Source: Rhynchopus euleeides | Taxonomy: Eukaryota > Euglenozoa > Diplonemea > Diplonemida > Diplonemidae | Assembly (NCBI GenBank): GCA_963210315.1 | Contig: OY723267.1 | Location: 868,001-932,000, forward strand | Length of the DNA: 64,000 bases | Direction of reading: 5' to 3' | Part shown: positions 31,658 to 43,492 of the stretch, piece by piece | Layout of the letters: each line of letters starts with the position of its first letter | How positions within the stretch are numbered: position 1 is the first letter of the stretch | Notes under the pieces: generated by a model | What the model was told of the DNA's origin: nothing | The model's input: only the letters and a program-made list of their open reading frames with translations | The model's database searches: none | Made by a program: the position numbers and the translations under genes

Positions 31658-34600
31658 TTCACATTTTAGGGGGGGGGGGGGGGTGGGGGAGTGTTTTTCG
31701 TTTGTGTTGGCTTTCGTTCTCCACAAAAATAATCACCAAAAGATCAGAAAAAGCGTAGGTTGGGGGAATTTCTAGCATATTAGCTCGGCGTCGCCCTTCA
31801 AAACTCGCTTATTTTTTAGACTCCGGACCTGTCTCCCTTGTTGTGTGCGCAGTACAGCGTGTTGGCCCACTTGCGTGATTCTTTTCCAGGACAGGTCCCA
31901 TTTTTTTCCTTCTTCAAATAGTGTTCTCCTTCTTTCACTTCCACACGGCCTTCATCATCACCACGAAAGCAAGCGACCCGTGTCCTTGCTTTTTTGGGGA
32001 GTCCTTTTTTTTTTTGCGACCTGCACCGTGTCGTTTTGTTTTTGTTTTGTTGTTTTGCTTTGTTTTGGGTTTGGTGGTCGCCCCTCTTCGTGTTACACTA
32101 CAAGGGACTCGGTACAGGCGAGGATCAGTCCTCTGTGAGGCACTCCTACGCGAGCCTTCTGGGTTTCCCCAAATGACCCTCGTATGCGGGCCGCTTCTGG
32201 CGCTGCGTCGCCTCGGCGGGGCTCTCTTCCCTCGCAGTGTCGTGGGTGTGGGTAGGGGGGAGGGGGCAATCTGTTTTTGTTTCTCTGGTTGTGTGTGGCA
32301 GTGCAGCTGCAGTCGATGGCCGCAGGTTGCACCACCTGTTACTGCTTCCTCCTCCCGTTCCGGTGGGGGGGGGGGGTGACTTGATAAGAGCAGTCAAAAT
32401 GATACGTGGGGGGTGGGGGGGGAGGGGGGTACTGTGGTGCGAGGTGCCAGGAGTCCTTGTTGGAAGGCGAAAAAACGATGTGACTGCTGGAGCATGAAGT
32501 GGCAGCAAAGCATCCACAGAATGCACCCCCCCCCCCCACCACAGTTGGCTGGCTACGAATAGCTCTTCGCAACGACTATATTTCTAGGTTCGTTCATAAA
32601 ACCACTTGCTATCAGCAAAAAAAGATGACAGTATTCACCCCCCTCACCCTCACCCCCCCCCTCCTCCTCCTCCTCAGTAAAAAGCTATATGCCCCGCTGC
32701 ACCGAGCAACAAAACCCACAACCCCCGCGCCCCTCCACGCTTTGAGTGTACCGCTCCTCCAGTCTGATGAAGTGGAGTGGAGTGGGGGTGGGGAGGGGGT
32801 TGCAACGTACCCAGTAAGCTCGCAGGAGAGTTACCCGGGTTGGTTTGGTTTGGTTGCACCGAACAATCAGGACACAATAGGGGGTTGATCATGTGGCAAA
32901 TAAAATACCCGGCAGCCAAGCCACAACGAGGCAGGTTGTAGGCGAAAAGAGCACTGGCAATCTCGTATGGTGAGCGCGTGTGCATCAGAGAGGGAAGGGA
33001 CAGGTGATCGGAGAAGATGGAAAAAACGAGGGTATTTTGAGCGGTTCGCAGGAGGTTGTGTGGCTACAATACATTCATCCGGAAAGACTCGGTTCATCTG
33101 AAATTCATTGAGCAGGGCACAGGGTTCCGTGATTCCTGCTGGCGTTGTGTCTCATAGTCATATATTTTACCCATCCTCGCCATCTTGCTGTTGTAGCGAC
33201 AATGCATGCGCGGCTGCCACAGACAGGCCACGTCAAGACACGTCAGATGACCTGAATTGCAAGAAGAAGGTACATTCAAAATAATCTTCGGGCACGCCCC
33301 ATTCCCATTTCCCCTGCATGCCACGCATCAGAGGGCAAATCCGCATATTTCCATCAAACTGGTTCACTAAGCTCATTCTTCGTATATCCCATGGGATGGC
33401 AGCCTTGAGAAAAAGACGTCCCGCGGACACAATTGGTACGTTGAAGGAATGGGCGTCGAAATGTCAAAAGCTTGTCATGAAACTGATTGCCACTCTCTTT
33501 TCCTTCGGTTGGAGAAATCCAAGACGACAGGAGGAACCGCGGCGTTCTCTTTTCTCTCTCTTCCCGCGGGGCTCAAAAAATCAAAAAAATGGCATTTTTT
33601 TTGACAATTCGTTTCATGATACATCGCATTCTACGCAACGATTCCACCCAACGACGCCACCCCTGACCTGATGAGGGGCACAAAGAAGGTGAGGATCGCA
33701 CGTGACGATTCCCTGGTGAAGCCACCAAGAAAAAAATTGAGGTGGGGGCGGATATAGTAGTGATTTGAAAATACAGCACAGACACACCGACTGAGGTCCA
33801 AAGTGCATTCAACCTGCCCGTCACATCGATCAGACAACCCAGTGCACGGGCACAGGGGGAAGAGATTCTTGCCCTCGGCGTGATCAGGAACCGCGGAGAA
33901 CTGCACAGCGACCACAGCGGGGTGAGAGGTTCAAAATATTCTGATTTTGAAGCGGGGCATGGAAGAGAGGGTCAGTGTGTGTATGCACACCCAACCCCCC
34001 GACACACAGTGATTCGTGAAGAATGTGGACCCGAGACGCTCACCGGTGGTGTTGTTCACACAATGCCCTGACACGTAGAGGCGGGCAGACTGTATGATTG
34101 CAAAATTGTGGTATTGCATCGATGAGTTTGGCACTTCACCGATATGGCACACTCCCTTCAGCAAAATTTGTATGCGCGCATGTGCGTGCAGACACAGACA
34201 CAGCAAACTGACAACCATGACCTGAGAAGAGGCCAGATCAAATACAAACATAACACGGAACAATCGAAAAAAAATACCGCAGATTATCCCTGCCGGAGAG
34301 CAGTCTTCAATTCAACCCGCTTCGCTGCGCCGTTCCCCGGGATTTGCTAAACCCGGGTATAGACAGCAGAGCGAGAGTCAGACATCACCGTAGTGATTTC
34401 AACTCCAAACCTATACCGCACGCACACAGTAGTTGTATGAATTGCCTTTTGGCAACCACCGTTTCAGCGGTGATTCGACTCCCGAATAGAACGAATCCTC
34501 GAAGTCTGCTCTGTTCGTGGCATAGCCCTAGAATCAGGACTATTGGCTTCTCACAGAGGCTTCACAAAGGAGGAACGCTACACGGGACCGGATATGTTGG

Positions 34601-35923
34601 GGCAGATAGCAGAAGAAGAGCGGGGATGTAGTCAAGTAGAAGATCAGGTGCGGTGGAGAACCGCTCCGCGAAAGACCTTCAAGGCGGGGCAGGGCAATAA
34701 AGGCTCCCCCCCAACGCACGGCGAAATCGTATTTTCCTTGTATTGGGTCTAGACGAACACCAGCCTGACGTCCAGCGAGACGGCCAGGGCAGTGACGTAC
34801 GTAATGGGCATATGTTTTCCTTTTTGTTTTGATTGGAGGTGGGGCGACGCACCGAGTGATCTCCGATGCAACCTGCACTGCCCCACCAAGACACGCGATA
34901 GATTTGTTTGCTTTGCTGAAGGGGATGTTCTTGCCGGGGTAGTGCCATAACAGCTCATCAGAACTGCCCAGCTCCACCGCGCCTTTTGTTTTGGCCAAAA
35001 TAAAAAAGTGCCGGTAGGCACTCTGATCAGAGCAGGCCGTCAACAACCCACCATTCGGACACAGTACCCTCCCTCCCCGCGCATACAAAGTGCGCCACAA
35101 TACACGGAGGAGTTTAACCGCTGGACAACACACAGAAGTACACAGTGGGACACCCCGCAAAGGATTGGCTCACAACACACCAACAGCAACACTAACCCCA
35201 CTCCGAACCCCTCCTCAATCAGAATGTGAGCGCCACGCACAAAACAGTTTCGGATCTTCGGTTTGGATAAGACGCACATCTTGGTCGGAGCAGCACAGCA
35301 GGCAGCACCCCCCACTCGGGGGATGCCCTGCTCAACTGTGCCAGGGCGGGAGGGCTGCGTGTGTGCTGTTGGCACCACGGTAAAGGAGCACTCGGGACAA
35401 AACGGATGTGAACGAAGAAGTGGGGCAAGGAGGGGCCCCCACGGGATGAATAGAGTATAGTGGGCGGGGGGGGGGGGGGGGGGGCGGATAACCGGGTGTA
35501 GAGTATTGTACCGCCGCCGGAACATTCACACTACAGCAGAGAGAGGAAGGGTGAGAGAAAGAGAAAGGAAAAAGGAGAAAGGAGAGGAAAGCGAGGCAAC
35601 TTGCATTGCATATGGGCGTGCGGCAGTTAGCGCTTTTATGGCGGGGCAAAGCCAAAGGGATTTCCCCGCCACCACGTGTGTGTGTGTGACTTGCCGCGAC
35701 GCACCAAATAAAATAAAATCGATTTCGCAACGCTTCCAAGAGTGAAGCGCTTGGTTGGAGAATGGCCTAAAAAAACATATCCGCGTCAGATGCCCGCCGG
35801 AGAGGGGCAACTTCCCCCCCGCCACAAATCCCTCAGGCCTTGGGACTCCCAGGAATTGGCAGGAAAAATCGGACAAACCCGTGCCAAGTTATATATTGGC
35901 GGGTAAAAAAAATAAACCACGCG
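31658..35923. other. no convincing gene; mixed low-complexity DNA
   Basis: T-rich segments (31980-32080), G homopolymers (31670-31683, 32366-32376, 35466-35484), and several open frames of 60-200 codons, none with a recognised motif or supported splice sites. The best is a minus-strand frame near 34740-35160, listed among rejected items. Confidence 0.4.
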
Positions 35924-36591
35924 GTGCCAAACAGGGCTGTTCCTAACTGGGGGGCTTGTTCCCCACTTTCAGGATTCTGAACTTTTTTTCTAAGAATTTT
36001 TGTAAGGGGAAAAAAAGTTTTTTTCTAAGAATTTTGTTAGGGGATTTTTTTTCTAAGGTTGTTTCGCAGAGGAAACTTTTTTTTCTAAGTTTTCCCCAGT
36101 CGACAGGGCGCGCGCAAGGATGGAAGGGAAGTCTGTCCCACGTATCGTTCGCCTTGCTGGCCAACTGGAGAGCCAGACGTTCACTACCGTGGCCTCCGGC
36201 GGCTGGGGGGCTCCGCCCCCCAGACCCCCCTGTGGCGTACGTCTCGTACTCAAGTCCTTCGAATCCCATCAAGTCGGGGTCCAACCACTCCAGTCGCCTC
36301 TGAGGACGCAGCCAACTCGCACAGAATCTGTACGCCCACACGAACAGATGTTCGCTACCGTGGCCTCCGGCGGCTGGGGGGCTCACGCCCCCCAGACCCC
36401 CCATGTAGCGTGTGCCCGTCCATCTATCCCACTTCCCCGGGTCAGCGCCGCATCCATGAAGCGCTTCTTCGAAGCCTGACTGACATCGGACAGGAGGTCG
36501 GGCTTCCCCACCTGGGAGGTACACTTGCCGCGTTCGCGACATGCGTGACACGCGACACGCTACCTGAAACGTGAGTGTGCCTTGCTAACAC

Positions 36592-37826
36592 TAGAGGAGG
36601 GACCCTTAGCACGGGCTGCTGAAACAAAAATTCTGCGAATTTCGTATTGTGTTATTTTGACCCACCAACCCCAAAAGTGGTCCCAAAATGACGATCTGCA
36701 ACTGGCAGCGACTGTAACACCCCTAGTACATGCCATTTTTTTCACTGCGAACGATTTTTTGTCATTTTGGGGTCAGTTTCCTTAGGGTTTTGCTGGAGAG
36801 AAGGCCAAAAAGTGACAAAAAATCGTTCGCACATCACCAGAAATCGTTCACAGGCCAGTTAGACCCCCAAAACATGTTTTTTTGGGCTCTGGGACATGTC
36901 AAAAATCGTTCACACCCCAAAAAAATGCCGCCCGGGGGGTATTTCTGGCTATTTCGTCAGGTGTGAACGATTATTTTGGCGTTTGGTGACTGTTCCGCGA
37001 CATTTTCATGACCACCCCCGACTGGGTGCCTGTCGTGTTGCACAGAATAGCGTAGCAGACCGGAAATGTGTCTGACTTTTTCAGAGCCTTGTCATAATCG
37101 TTCACACCGAAAAAATGTGGCTCCCGGAGGGTATTTCTGGCCCTTTGTCCAGGTGTGAACGATTTGTTGCGTGATTTGTGACTGTTCCAGCGCTTTTTCA
37201 TGACCCCCCCGGTTAGGTGCTGTCCGTTGCCCGTTTGGACTCGAGGTTGACGCAGTTGTTTGCAGTATGAAGTCTAGTACATGCCCGTTTGGGCACTGAA
37301 TGCTGTTCGTTTGCCGTCGTGATGCAGTACGAAGTCCAGTACATGCCGGTTTGAAACCCAGATGCTGCCCGTTCGCGGCTGTTGTGATGCAGGATGAGGT
37401 CTAGTACATGCTCGTTTGAACTCTGAATGCTGTCCGTTTGTGGCAGAATGAAGTCTAGTACATGCCCGTTTGCGGAAGGCACGGGGTTAGTACATGCCCG
37501 TTTCGACTCCATGTTGTGCCGGATGAAGTCTAGTACATGCCCGTTTGGACTCTGAATGCTGCCCGTTTGCTCGAGGCAAAGGGCGAGGACATGCAGGTTT
37601 GCGCTCGGAATTGCGAAGTTGTGGAACAGAATGAAGTCCAGTACATGCCCGTTTGAACTCGAAATGCTGCCCGTTTGGTACAGAATGAAGTCTAGTACAT
37701 GCGCGATTGGAGGTTCGACGTGGGCTGGGCTGGGTGTGGGTCGGCACCTCGTTTTCTGACAAAGGCGCAGGGTAATTAAAGCTTCATTTTTTTTCTGCTG
37801 AAAATAGCTGAAGTGTCCCTCTGCTA
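36592..37826. mobile_element. TIR element nested in MITE copy 3
   Basis: The insertion point is exact by comparison with copy 2, where CTAACAC is single. Here CTAACAC occurs at 36585-36591 and 37827-37833, a 7-bp duplication. The ends are imperfect inverted repeats: TAGAGGAGGGACCCTTAG on the left, and TAGCAGAGGGACACTTCAG read inward from the right. The interior has several 'aatcgttcacacc' blocks in both orientations (36740-37170). A degenerate minisatellite of 'tagtacatgcccgtttg' units follows (about 37260-37715). Confidence 0.75.
37260..37715. repeat. degenerate minisatellite with tagtacatgcccgtttg units
   Basis: About nine units, each with a variant of AAGTCTAGTACATGCCCGTTTG, spaced irregularly (about 40-60 bp), inside the nested element. 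Units also share CTGAATGCTGCCCGTTTG. Confidence 0.65.
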
Positions 37827-38362
37827 CTAACACGGGCATTTCAACGGTCTGCCGACGACCGTTCCCCAAACCCGTAAACCAGCAGTTTTGGAAAATCGGA
37901 GAGATCACCCTGCGCTGAATATGGTGCGCACCACTGCAAAATCCCCGGGAGCTTTTGGGCTTTCAGACCTGAAGGGGCCAGCAGGTGGGTGGCGTCGGGG
38001 GCAGCTTTGTAACTGTCCTCCAGCTGCTGGCATGTCCAGCCCTGCGAGAGTGCCAAGGTGTATTGAGTCCCTGCGGAGCACAACCCCCGATGAGAACGAG
38101 TGCCAGATGATCCTCATTCATTTTCAGCTGTAACGCGCATGAGGGGCACTCTCTGCCGCAAGCATCTCTGGGCATCACTCGAGAGCTGTCAATGATGACG
38201 CGGAGAGAAATCAGAGAAAAAGTCCCGCCTGACGGGCACGCGCCTGGAAACTGTGGGGGGGCGAGCAAAAATTCCCTTGTAAAAATTCTTAGAAAAAACC
38301 TGGTTCCCCGACCCAAAAAACCTGGAAAAAGGGCTCGTTCCCCGCCCAGGCCTGGTGCCAAA

Positions 38363-40115
38363 TACCCCAAAGTATCAAAGCAAATCATCTGATTCCCTTA
38401 ATACCACACGAGCAAGAGCGGGGCAGGAGCAGTCAATAGATGCTCAGAATGCTCACTCGGAGGGGGAGTTGGCTTGCCGAGAGGGGGAAGAGGGAGGCGT
38501 GTGCGCCGTGGGGGATTGGGCCTCGGGGAGGGGGGGGGGGGGGGCGCCCACACTGCTGCGAACCCAAGGGGGTGTTACCATGGCTGGGTTCGGTAGTTCC
38601 TTTTTCGGTGTGGTGGCGGCGGGCGGGCTGCCCCAACGGGGGAATCCCGCACTATTTTAAAATATGATTTTGTTTGTGCGATCACGCATATCGGAGGAGA
38701 ATGCAGGAACTACTGCCTGTCCTGCAAACGTCACATTGTTGAGACCATTCGAGAGACAGCATTCAGGCAGTGGGAGCTCCCATCAGCATATGGCTTGCTT
38801 TTGAGACACCGGCGGCCGTAGTTCATTTTTTTTTCCATTTTTGTTCTTTTGCTTTTTGTGCTGTCCATATCTTCTGTTCCATCGCGCAATAAAGAAAGAA
38901 AATGTTGAAAAAAAAATACATCAAAAAGGACACAAAACCACCCCCCGGATCGGAGGGCGGTGGTGGAGAAAGAAAGAAGGAAATACATGAACGCAGGAGA
39001 AGACAATACAGGAAGTGTGGGACGAGGGAGGGGAGAGGGGGTCTTCCTCTTCACCAGAAGAGTTGGATATCTCGGGAAAGGGGGATCAGAGCGTGCATTT
39101 TGAAAAATGATGACAACGGAGGGGGTCAGGAGTGTGCGGCACCTCGCTTAGATTTGCCACAGCGAGATAGCCCTGGCTCGTTCTGGCCCGAATGGACAGA
39201 ACAACGACAGGGCACGCACGCCTAGGACGATAATGAACAATTTTGAGCTGTGTCGACTCAACCCCACCCATGGAGTTGATCGGGACATCCCCTGCAAGGG
39301 AATCTCAGAAGGCTTGTTCGTCTGGCCGCACGGTTGTGTCAAATGCCCCGTATCATTTTCTTTTTCTGTCGCTGTTGCACTGCCCCAGAGGGGCGGGACC
39401 GTGTTTCCACAGTGACTCTTGTTCATTTTTTTTGTTTTGTTCAGGAGGAAAGAGGTGTGAAGGTAAGATAAAAACACCAACACAGCCCCCCAAACCCTGG
39501 CGTACGCACCTCCCCCCTCGGTCTGGGGTAATCCATCACTGTCTGCGAGTTTGTATGAAATCACATGAAAACTGCCAGAGGGCGATGTATGGTGTGTGGG
39601 GCAAATGCCGAGTAGTCCGTGAGAGTAATTTTATTTTGGCTGAAAGACGTGTGTGCCTCCCCAAGAGACAAGGGCGGTGGGGGGAGGGGCATCCTGAACC
39701 GAAGGAGGCCAACATCCCCCCCGAGCCCCACCCCCTCACCGCCCGCACCTCTCTTGGAAGAAGGAAGAATACAGCCGCGCACAAAGACTATCTGTGCCCC
39801 ACTGGATGGAAAGGTGACGGCAGTATGTGGCAATGTTCGGGTGAAGATAACCTCTCTGAAGAACCGCTCCTCCTCAGGTCCGAGCCGGCCCAAGTGCCTT
39901 CACACCGGGGGAGGGGAGTTGTTTGAAATGAAAAAAAAACAATCTTGCGTTCTGTGGTGGTGTTGGTGTCGGCTTGTACCGCCTTCTAGACTTTTGTATT
40001 TTCAACGGCAATTCCCCCCCACACCCCCGCGCCGTCACTCGTTTCCTCAACGAGAGCAAGGGCGGCGCGATCAAAATAGGGAGGAGAGAAGAGAAGAGAG
40101 GGAAGATGACCAGAG
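38363..40115. other. no gene seen between MITE copy 3 and the hAT transposon
   Basis: A G homopolymer near 38530 and purine-rich tracts. Several frames of about 100-230 codons are open but show no motif and no supported splice sites. Confidence 0.4.
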
Positions 40116-40123
40116 AGGATGGC
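40116..40123. repeat. 8-bp target-site duplication (left) of the hAT transposon
   Basis: AGGATGGC directly precedes the TIR; the identical copy is at 43689-43696. Confidence 0.93.
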
Positions 40124-40147
40124 CAGAGGCTTAGCTTGGGGGGGGAT

Positions 40148-40198
40148 ACTCGGTCAGCTGACCGAGTTTCAGCCAAACCCGAAAAAAAACTCGGTCAG
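40148..40198. promoter_or_regulatory. subterminal palindrome / repeats of the hAT element
   Basis: ACTCGGTCAGCTGACCGAGT (40148-40167) is a perfect palindrome; the half site ACTCGGTCAG recurs at 40189-40198 and inverted at 43643-43652. hAT transposases are known to need such subterminal motifs. A TATA-like TATAAAT lies at about 40217, some 255 nt before the ATG. Confidence 0.65.
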
Positions 40199-40471
40199 CC
40201 CAAAAAAAAAAAAAAGTATAAATTTCCGGGAAAAAATCGGATTTTTTTTTGGGGTGCAGCAGCACAGGAGGTGAAGCACGCGTGCGAGCGGAACGCGAAC
40301 ACCCCATTCTCTTTCTGTCCCGTATTCGTCGCTCGCCTAAGAGTAACGTCAGCAGTCTCGAATTCCGTCTCCCAGCAGTATCTCCTGGCGTTCCCTTTGT
40401 TCGGCTTTCAATGATTTTCAACACACCACCGCACACACACGCACATCTGCTGCAGGCACACGACTAGTATC

Positions 40472-43400
40472 ATGCCGGGTAAGAGATACGTGGCACCGGA
40501 TGCGAAGCAGAGGTCCATCACGGGCTTCTTCTCCGCAGGCCGGAACGTCCGAAGGCGCGTGGAGTACTCCCGAACGGACGGCGAGGTCCCTGATCTCGCT
40601 GGCATCTCGCGAGATAATTATCTCGAGAGATGCCGTAGGTACCCGGCCCAGGATGGGGCATTTGTCGGCTCCTACCGAGACTTCTTGGTCGCGCAGCTGA
40701 CAATGCGAGGGTTTACCTCACAGCAGAACGCGCCGAACGAGTGCAAGCTCTCCCTCCTGCTTGCGTTTGAAGAGGCGCTGGCGGCCGACACCGCGCGTTC
40801 GAGGACGCTCGAGCACCTGCGGGAGGCAGCGCTCGCGGCCGAGGCGACGAGGCAGCGCGAGAAGCAGGAGGAAGCTGCGCGTGTGCAGCAGGAGAGGACT
40901 CGACAACAGCAAGCCGCTCTGCAGGAAGCAGCTGCCGATCCGACTGCCCTGGACGGCGCTGCTGTCCCTCCTGTGGTTATCGACATCGAGCGGGAGATGC
41001 AGGCTGAGGGATTGCGGGAGTCCCTGAATGACGCTATCGAGGAACAGCAGAAGCGAGCGACGACCACCTCAAACTTCGATCGCTCCGCCTTCAAGGGGCC
41101 AGCGAGGTACCCCCGCCTGCTTCGCCACGAGGTCCAGACTTACGTGGGGTTGCAGGCACCGACCCTCCGCGATCCAGAGATATTTTCTCCTGGGCCAGAA
41201 GAGTGGGCCTGCGTCCCGGACAGCTTCAGTCACAAGGCGTGGCTGCGTGGTGTGCTCGCCGAGCATGTCTGGCTCGAGTGTACTGCAGATGGGATTATCT
41301 GCAGGGCCTGCGCCGAATTTGAACGTCGAAAGTCCGTGCTGTCATCGCATCCCCTCCCATACGACGAGGTAAAGAAGCGCCTCAATGATCGAATCCGATC
41401 CCACACCGACACCGTCTCCCGCAACCATAACCAGCATTGGCAGACGTGGATGGGGCGCTGGATGAGGGACCAGCAGTACGGAGCGGCTGGTGAGGTTCGC
41501 CACAACCTCGCCCTCGCAAACCAACGGCAGAAGGTCGTCGACGGGATCCTGAACACCCAGGAACTGATCCACCTCATGCATCTCCTCCAACATGCATGTA
41601 AAAAAAACAATGCAAAGGAGTCAGTGGTGTCCGGGCAGGAGCGCTTGTGCATCTTCTCAGACGAGGCCCGAGTCTTCTACAACAGGGCGTTCAACCTCAC
41701 GAGCCCCACCATTCATAACGACATCCTGAGATGTATGGAGGAGACTCGTCGTGAAGAGATCCGGTCTGCTGTCCTCGCCTCACCGTTCAACTCTGTCATG
41801 TTCGACGAGGCTACGGACAAGAAGCTCAGCCAGTACGCGTGCTACATACGGTACATTGGCGAACACGGCGCGGAGGAGGTGTTCTGGGACATCAAGCCGG
41901 AACCACAGCGAGACGTGACACTCGACCTGCCGCCCGCAGGTCACATTTCCCGCCATCTCCTCTCGCTGTACAGCTCGATGGGGGACGACCTGTGGCGGAA
42001 GAACAGGGGGATCGCGAGCGACGGCTGCAACCTGATGAGGGGGGAGCAGGGCGGGGTGCAGTTCTTTCTCCGGGGGTGGAAGAATCCCCATTCCTTCTGG
42101 GTGTGGTGTCAGGCGCACAGTCTGAATATCCAAGCAGTTACGACCGCAGATTCTCACCCTGCCGTTAGTGCCGCTTGCAATCTGATTCGAGACACGTTTG
42201 TTCAGTTCTACAGAGGCCACCGCACCAAGGCGCTCGCCAAACTGGACGAGGAGATAAAGAAGGCGTGCGAAGAGGTGGACCGGTTCGGCTTCTGGAGGGA
42301 ACTTTCGGTCCCTGAAATAGGCGACACGCGCTGGGTGAGCCACGAACGTGGGGCGCGGACCATCACCCACATCCTCCCTGGCGTGCGCAAGGCCCTGGTC
42401 CACCTCAGCCAAGACGACACAGGCGAGCGGGTGCAACGCTTGGCAGCTGGCTACAACGACCCACTGCAGCTGTACGCGGTGTTCCTTCTTGCTGCGACAT
42501 GCCCGATCCTGCGAAGCTTCAGTGCCTCTCTGCAGAGCACCAAATTCTGCTTCTCCGACATCGTGGGGCTCCGCGATTACTACGTCACGAAGTTGGGGCA
42601 ACTGAAGGACAGCACGGCAACGGCTCCCGGGGAGTTCATCGTGTACTGGGCGTGTTGGGAGGTTGTGGGCAAAGCCGGGGTGGCAAACGCGACGCTTGAT
42701 TCATTCGCAACCTTTCATGATAACACTGCCCGGCCGTATCTTGCAGATCTCATCAGCAACCTCCAGAAGAACATGCACTCTGCCTCCGTTGTGCAGCATT
42801 ATGCAGCGTATGACCCGCGAAGCGCAGCTTTCAAAGCATCGGTCGGGGATAACGGCAACATGGTGGGCACGCAGGTGCAGGAGGCTCTGGGCCACATCGC
42901 TGACCATTACATGGCACCTCTCCCGGGGATCACTGGCGCGTACCCTTGCCCGGACTTCAATGCCCCAGCAGCACACCCACCGAAGTGGGCACAGGCGCAC
43001 AAGACTGCCCTTCTGCAGGAGTGCCCGGGTGTCTGTTCCGAGATTCGGAGGTTGGGCCTGCGTGATCTGCAGGAGGTTATTCAGAGGTTCACCTCGGGAA
43101 ACCTCGCTCTCACGTACCCAGCAACATGCAAGCTACTCCAGCTTGCATCTATCCTTCCGCTGGGCACTGCTTCTGTTGAACGCTTGTTTTCCAAGCTCCG
43201 CCTTGTCTCCACCAGGCTTCGCCAACTGAGCAGCGAAAGCCTTGCAACTGTACTCTTTGTGGGTGTGGAATGTCGCGAAGATTCACAGGGTATCCCCGAA
43301 GCCACTCTTGCGAGGTATATGGAAAAGTTCATGGAAGCACCAAGAAGGCTCTTTTTCAGCCCACTTCAGGACTACCTGCGCTGCCGGGACTGCATCCGCC

Positions 43401-43492
43401 ACTGGCGGGAAACTGCCAATGCAGCACCTACAAAGGCAACAAAGCAAACCCAGGTTGAGGCTGCAGACCTGGTTGCTGAGCTGGTGTTCTAG
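40472..43492 (+). CDS. hAT-family transposase
   Basis: 1006 residues, no intron needed, from the first ATG. The N-terminus is basic (MPGKRYVAPDAKQRSITGFF), then a Glu/Gln/Arg-rich helix. A TTF/BED-type zinc finger spans about 268-322: CTADGIICRAC supplies the two Cys, HTDTVSRNHNQHW the His pair. The RNase-H-like core shows FDEATDK near 443 (first Asp), IASDGCNL near 515 (second Asp), CQAHSLN near 546 (the CxxH motif of hAT enzymes) and DTRWVSHE near 618. The C-terminal hATC dimerisation region carries ASVERLFSKLRLVSTRLRQL near 900, where the catalytic Glu lies. The architecture resembles the ZNF862/KIAA1586-like branch of hAT proteins; that subfamily placement is inference. No internal stop or frameshift is present, so this is a candidate active enzyme that could also move the hAT-type MITEs if their ends are compatible. 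Confidence 0.93.
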   Translation: MPGKRYVAPDAKQRSITGFFSAGRNVRRRVEYSRTDGEVPDLAGISRDNYLERCRRYPAQDGAFVGSYRDFLVAQLTMRGFTSQQNAPNECKLSLLLAFEEALAADTARSRTLEHLREAALAAEATRQREKQEEAARVQQERTRQQQAALQEAAADPTALDGAAVPPVVIDIEREMQAEGLRESLNDAIEEQQKRATTTSNFDRSAFKGPARYPRLLRHEVQTYVGLQAPTLRDPEIFSPGPEEWACVPDSFSHKAWLRGVLAEHVWLECTADGIICRACAEFERRKSVLSSHPLPYDEVKKRLNDRIRSHTDTVSRNHNQHWQTWMGRWMRDQQYGAAGEVRHNLALANQRQKVVDGILNTQELIHLMHLLQHACKKNNAKESVVSGQERLCIFSDEARVFYNRAFNLTSPTIHNDILRCMEETRREEIRSAVLASPFNSVMFDEATDKKLSQYACYIRYIGEHGAEEVFWDIKPEPQRDVTLDLPPAGHISRHLLSLYSSMGDDLWRKNRGIASDGCNLMRGEQGGVQFFLRGWKNPHSFWVWCQAHSLNIQAVTTADSHPAVSAACNLIRDTFVQFYRGHRTKALAKLDEEIKKACEEVDRFGFWRELSVPEIGDTRWVSHERGARTITHILPGVRKALVHLSQDDTGERVQRLAAGYNDPLQLYAVFLLAATCPILRSFSASLQSTKFCFSDIVGLRDYYVTKLGQLKDSTATAPGEFIVYWACWEVVGKAGVANATLDSFATFHDNTARPYLADLISNLQKNMHSASVVQHYAAYDPRSAAFKASVGDNGNMVGTQVQEALGHIADHYMAPLPGITGAYPCPDFNAPAAHPPKWAQAHKTALLQECPGVCSEIRRLGLRDLQEVIQRFTSGNLALTYPATCKLLQLASILPLGTASVERLFSKLRLVSTRLRQLSSESLATVLFVGVECREDSQGIPEATLARYMEKFMEAPRRLFFSPLQDYLRCRDCIRHWRETANAAPTKATKQTQVEAADLVAELVF

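Larger units (their letters stand above)
35932..38354 (+). mobile_element. hAT-like MITE, copy 3, interrupted by a nested element
   Basis: Flanked by a perfect 8-bp duplication GTGCCAAA (35924-35931, 38355-38362). It starts CAGGGCTGTTCC and ends CCCAGGCCTG. It aligns end to end with copy 2, except for a 1235-bp insertion at 36592-37826 and small gaps. GC-hairpin repeats lie at about 36180-36228 and 36350-36403. Confidence 0.88.

Noticed and set aside
34540..35160. A 206-codon minus-strand frame with some protein-like stretches (e.g. YRHFFILAKTKGAVELGSSDE).
   Set aside because: No ATG at its start, no family signature and no GTATGC donor to define exons; kept out of the gene list.
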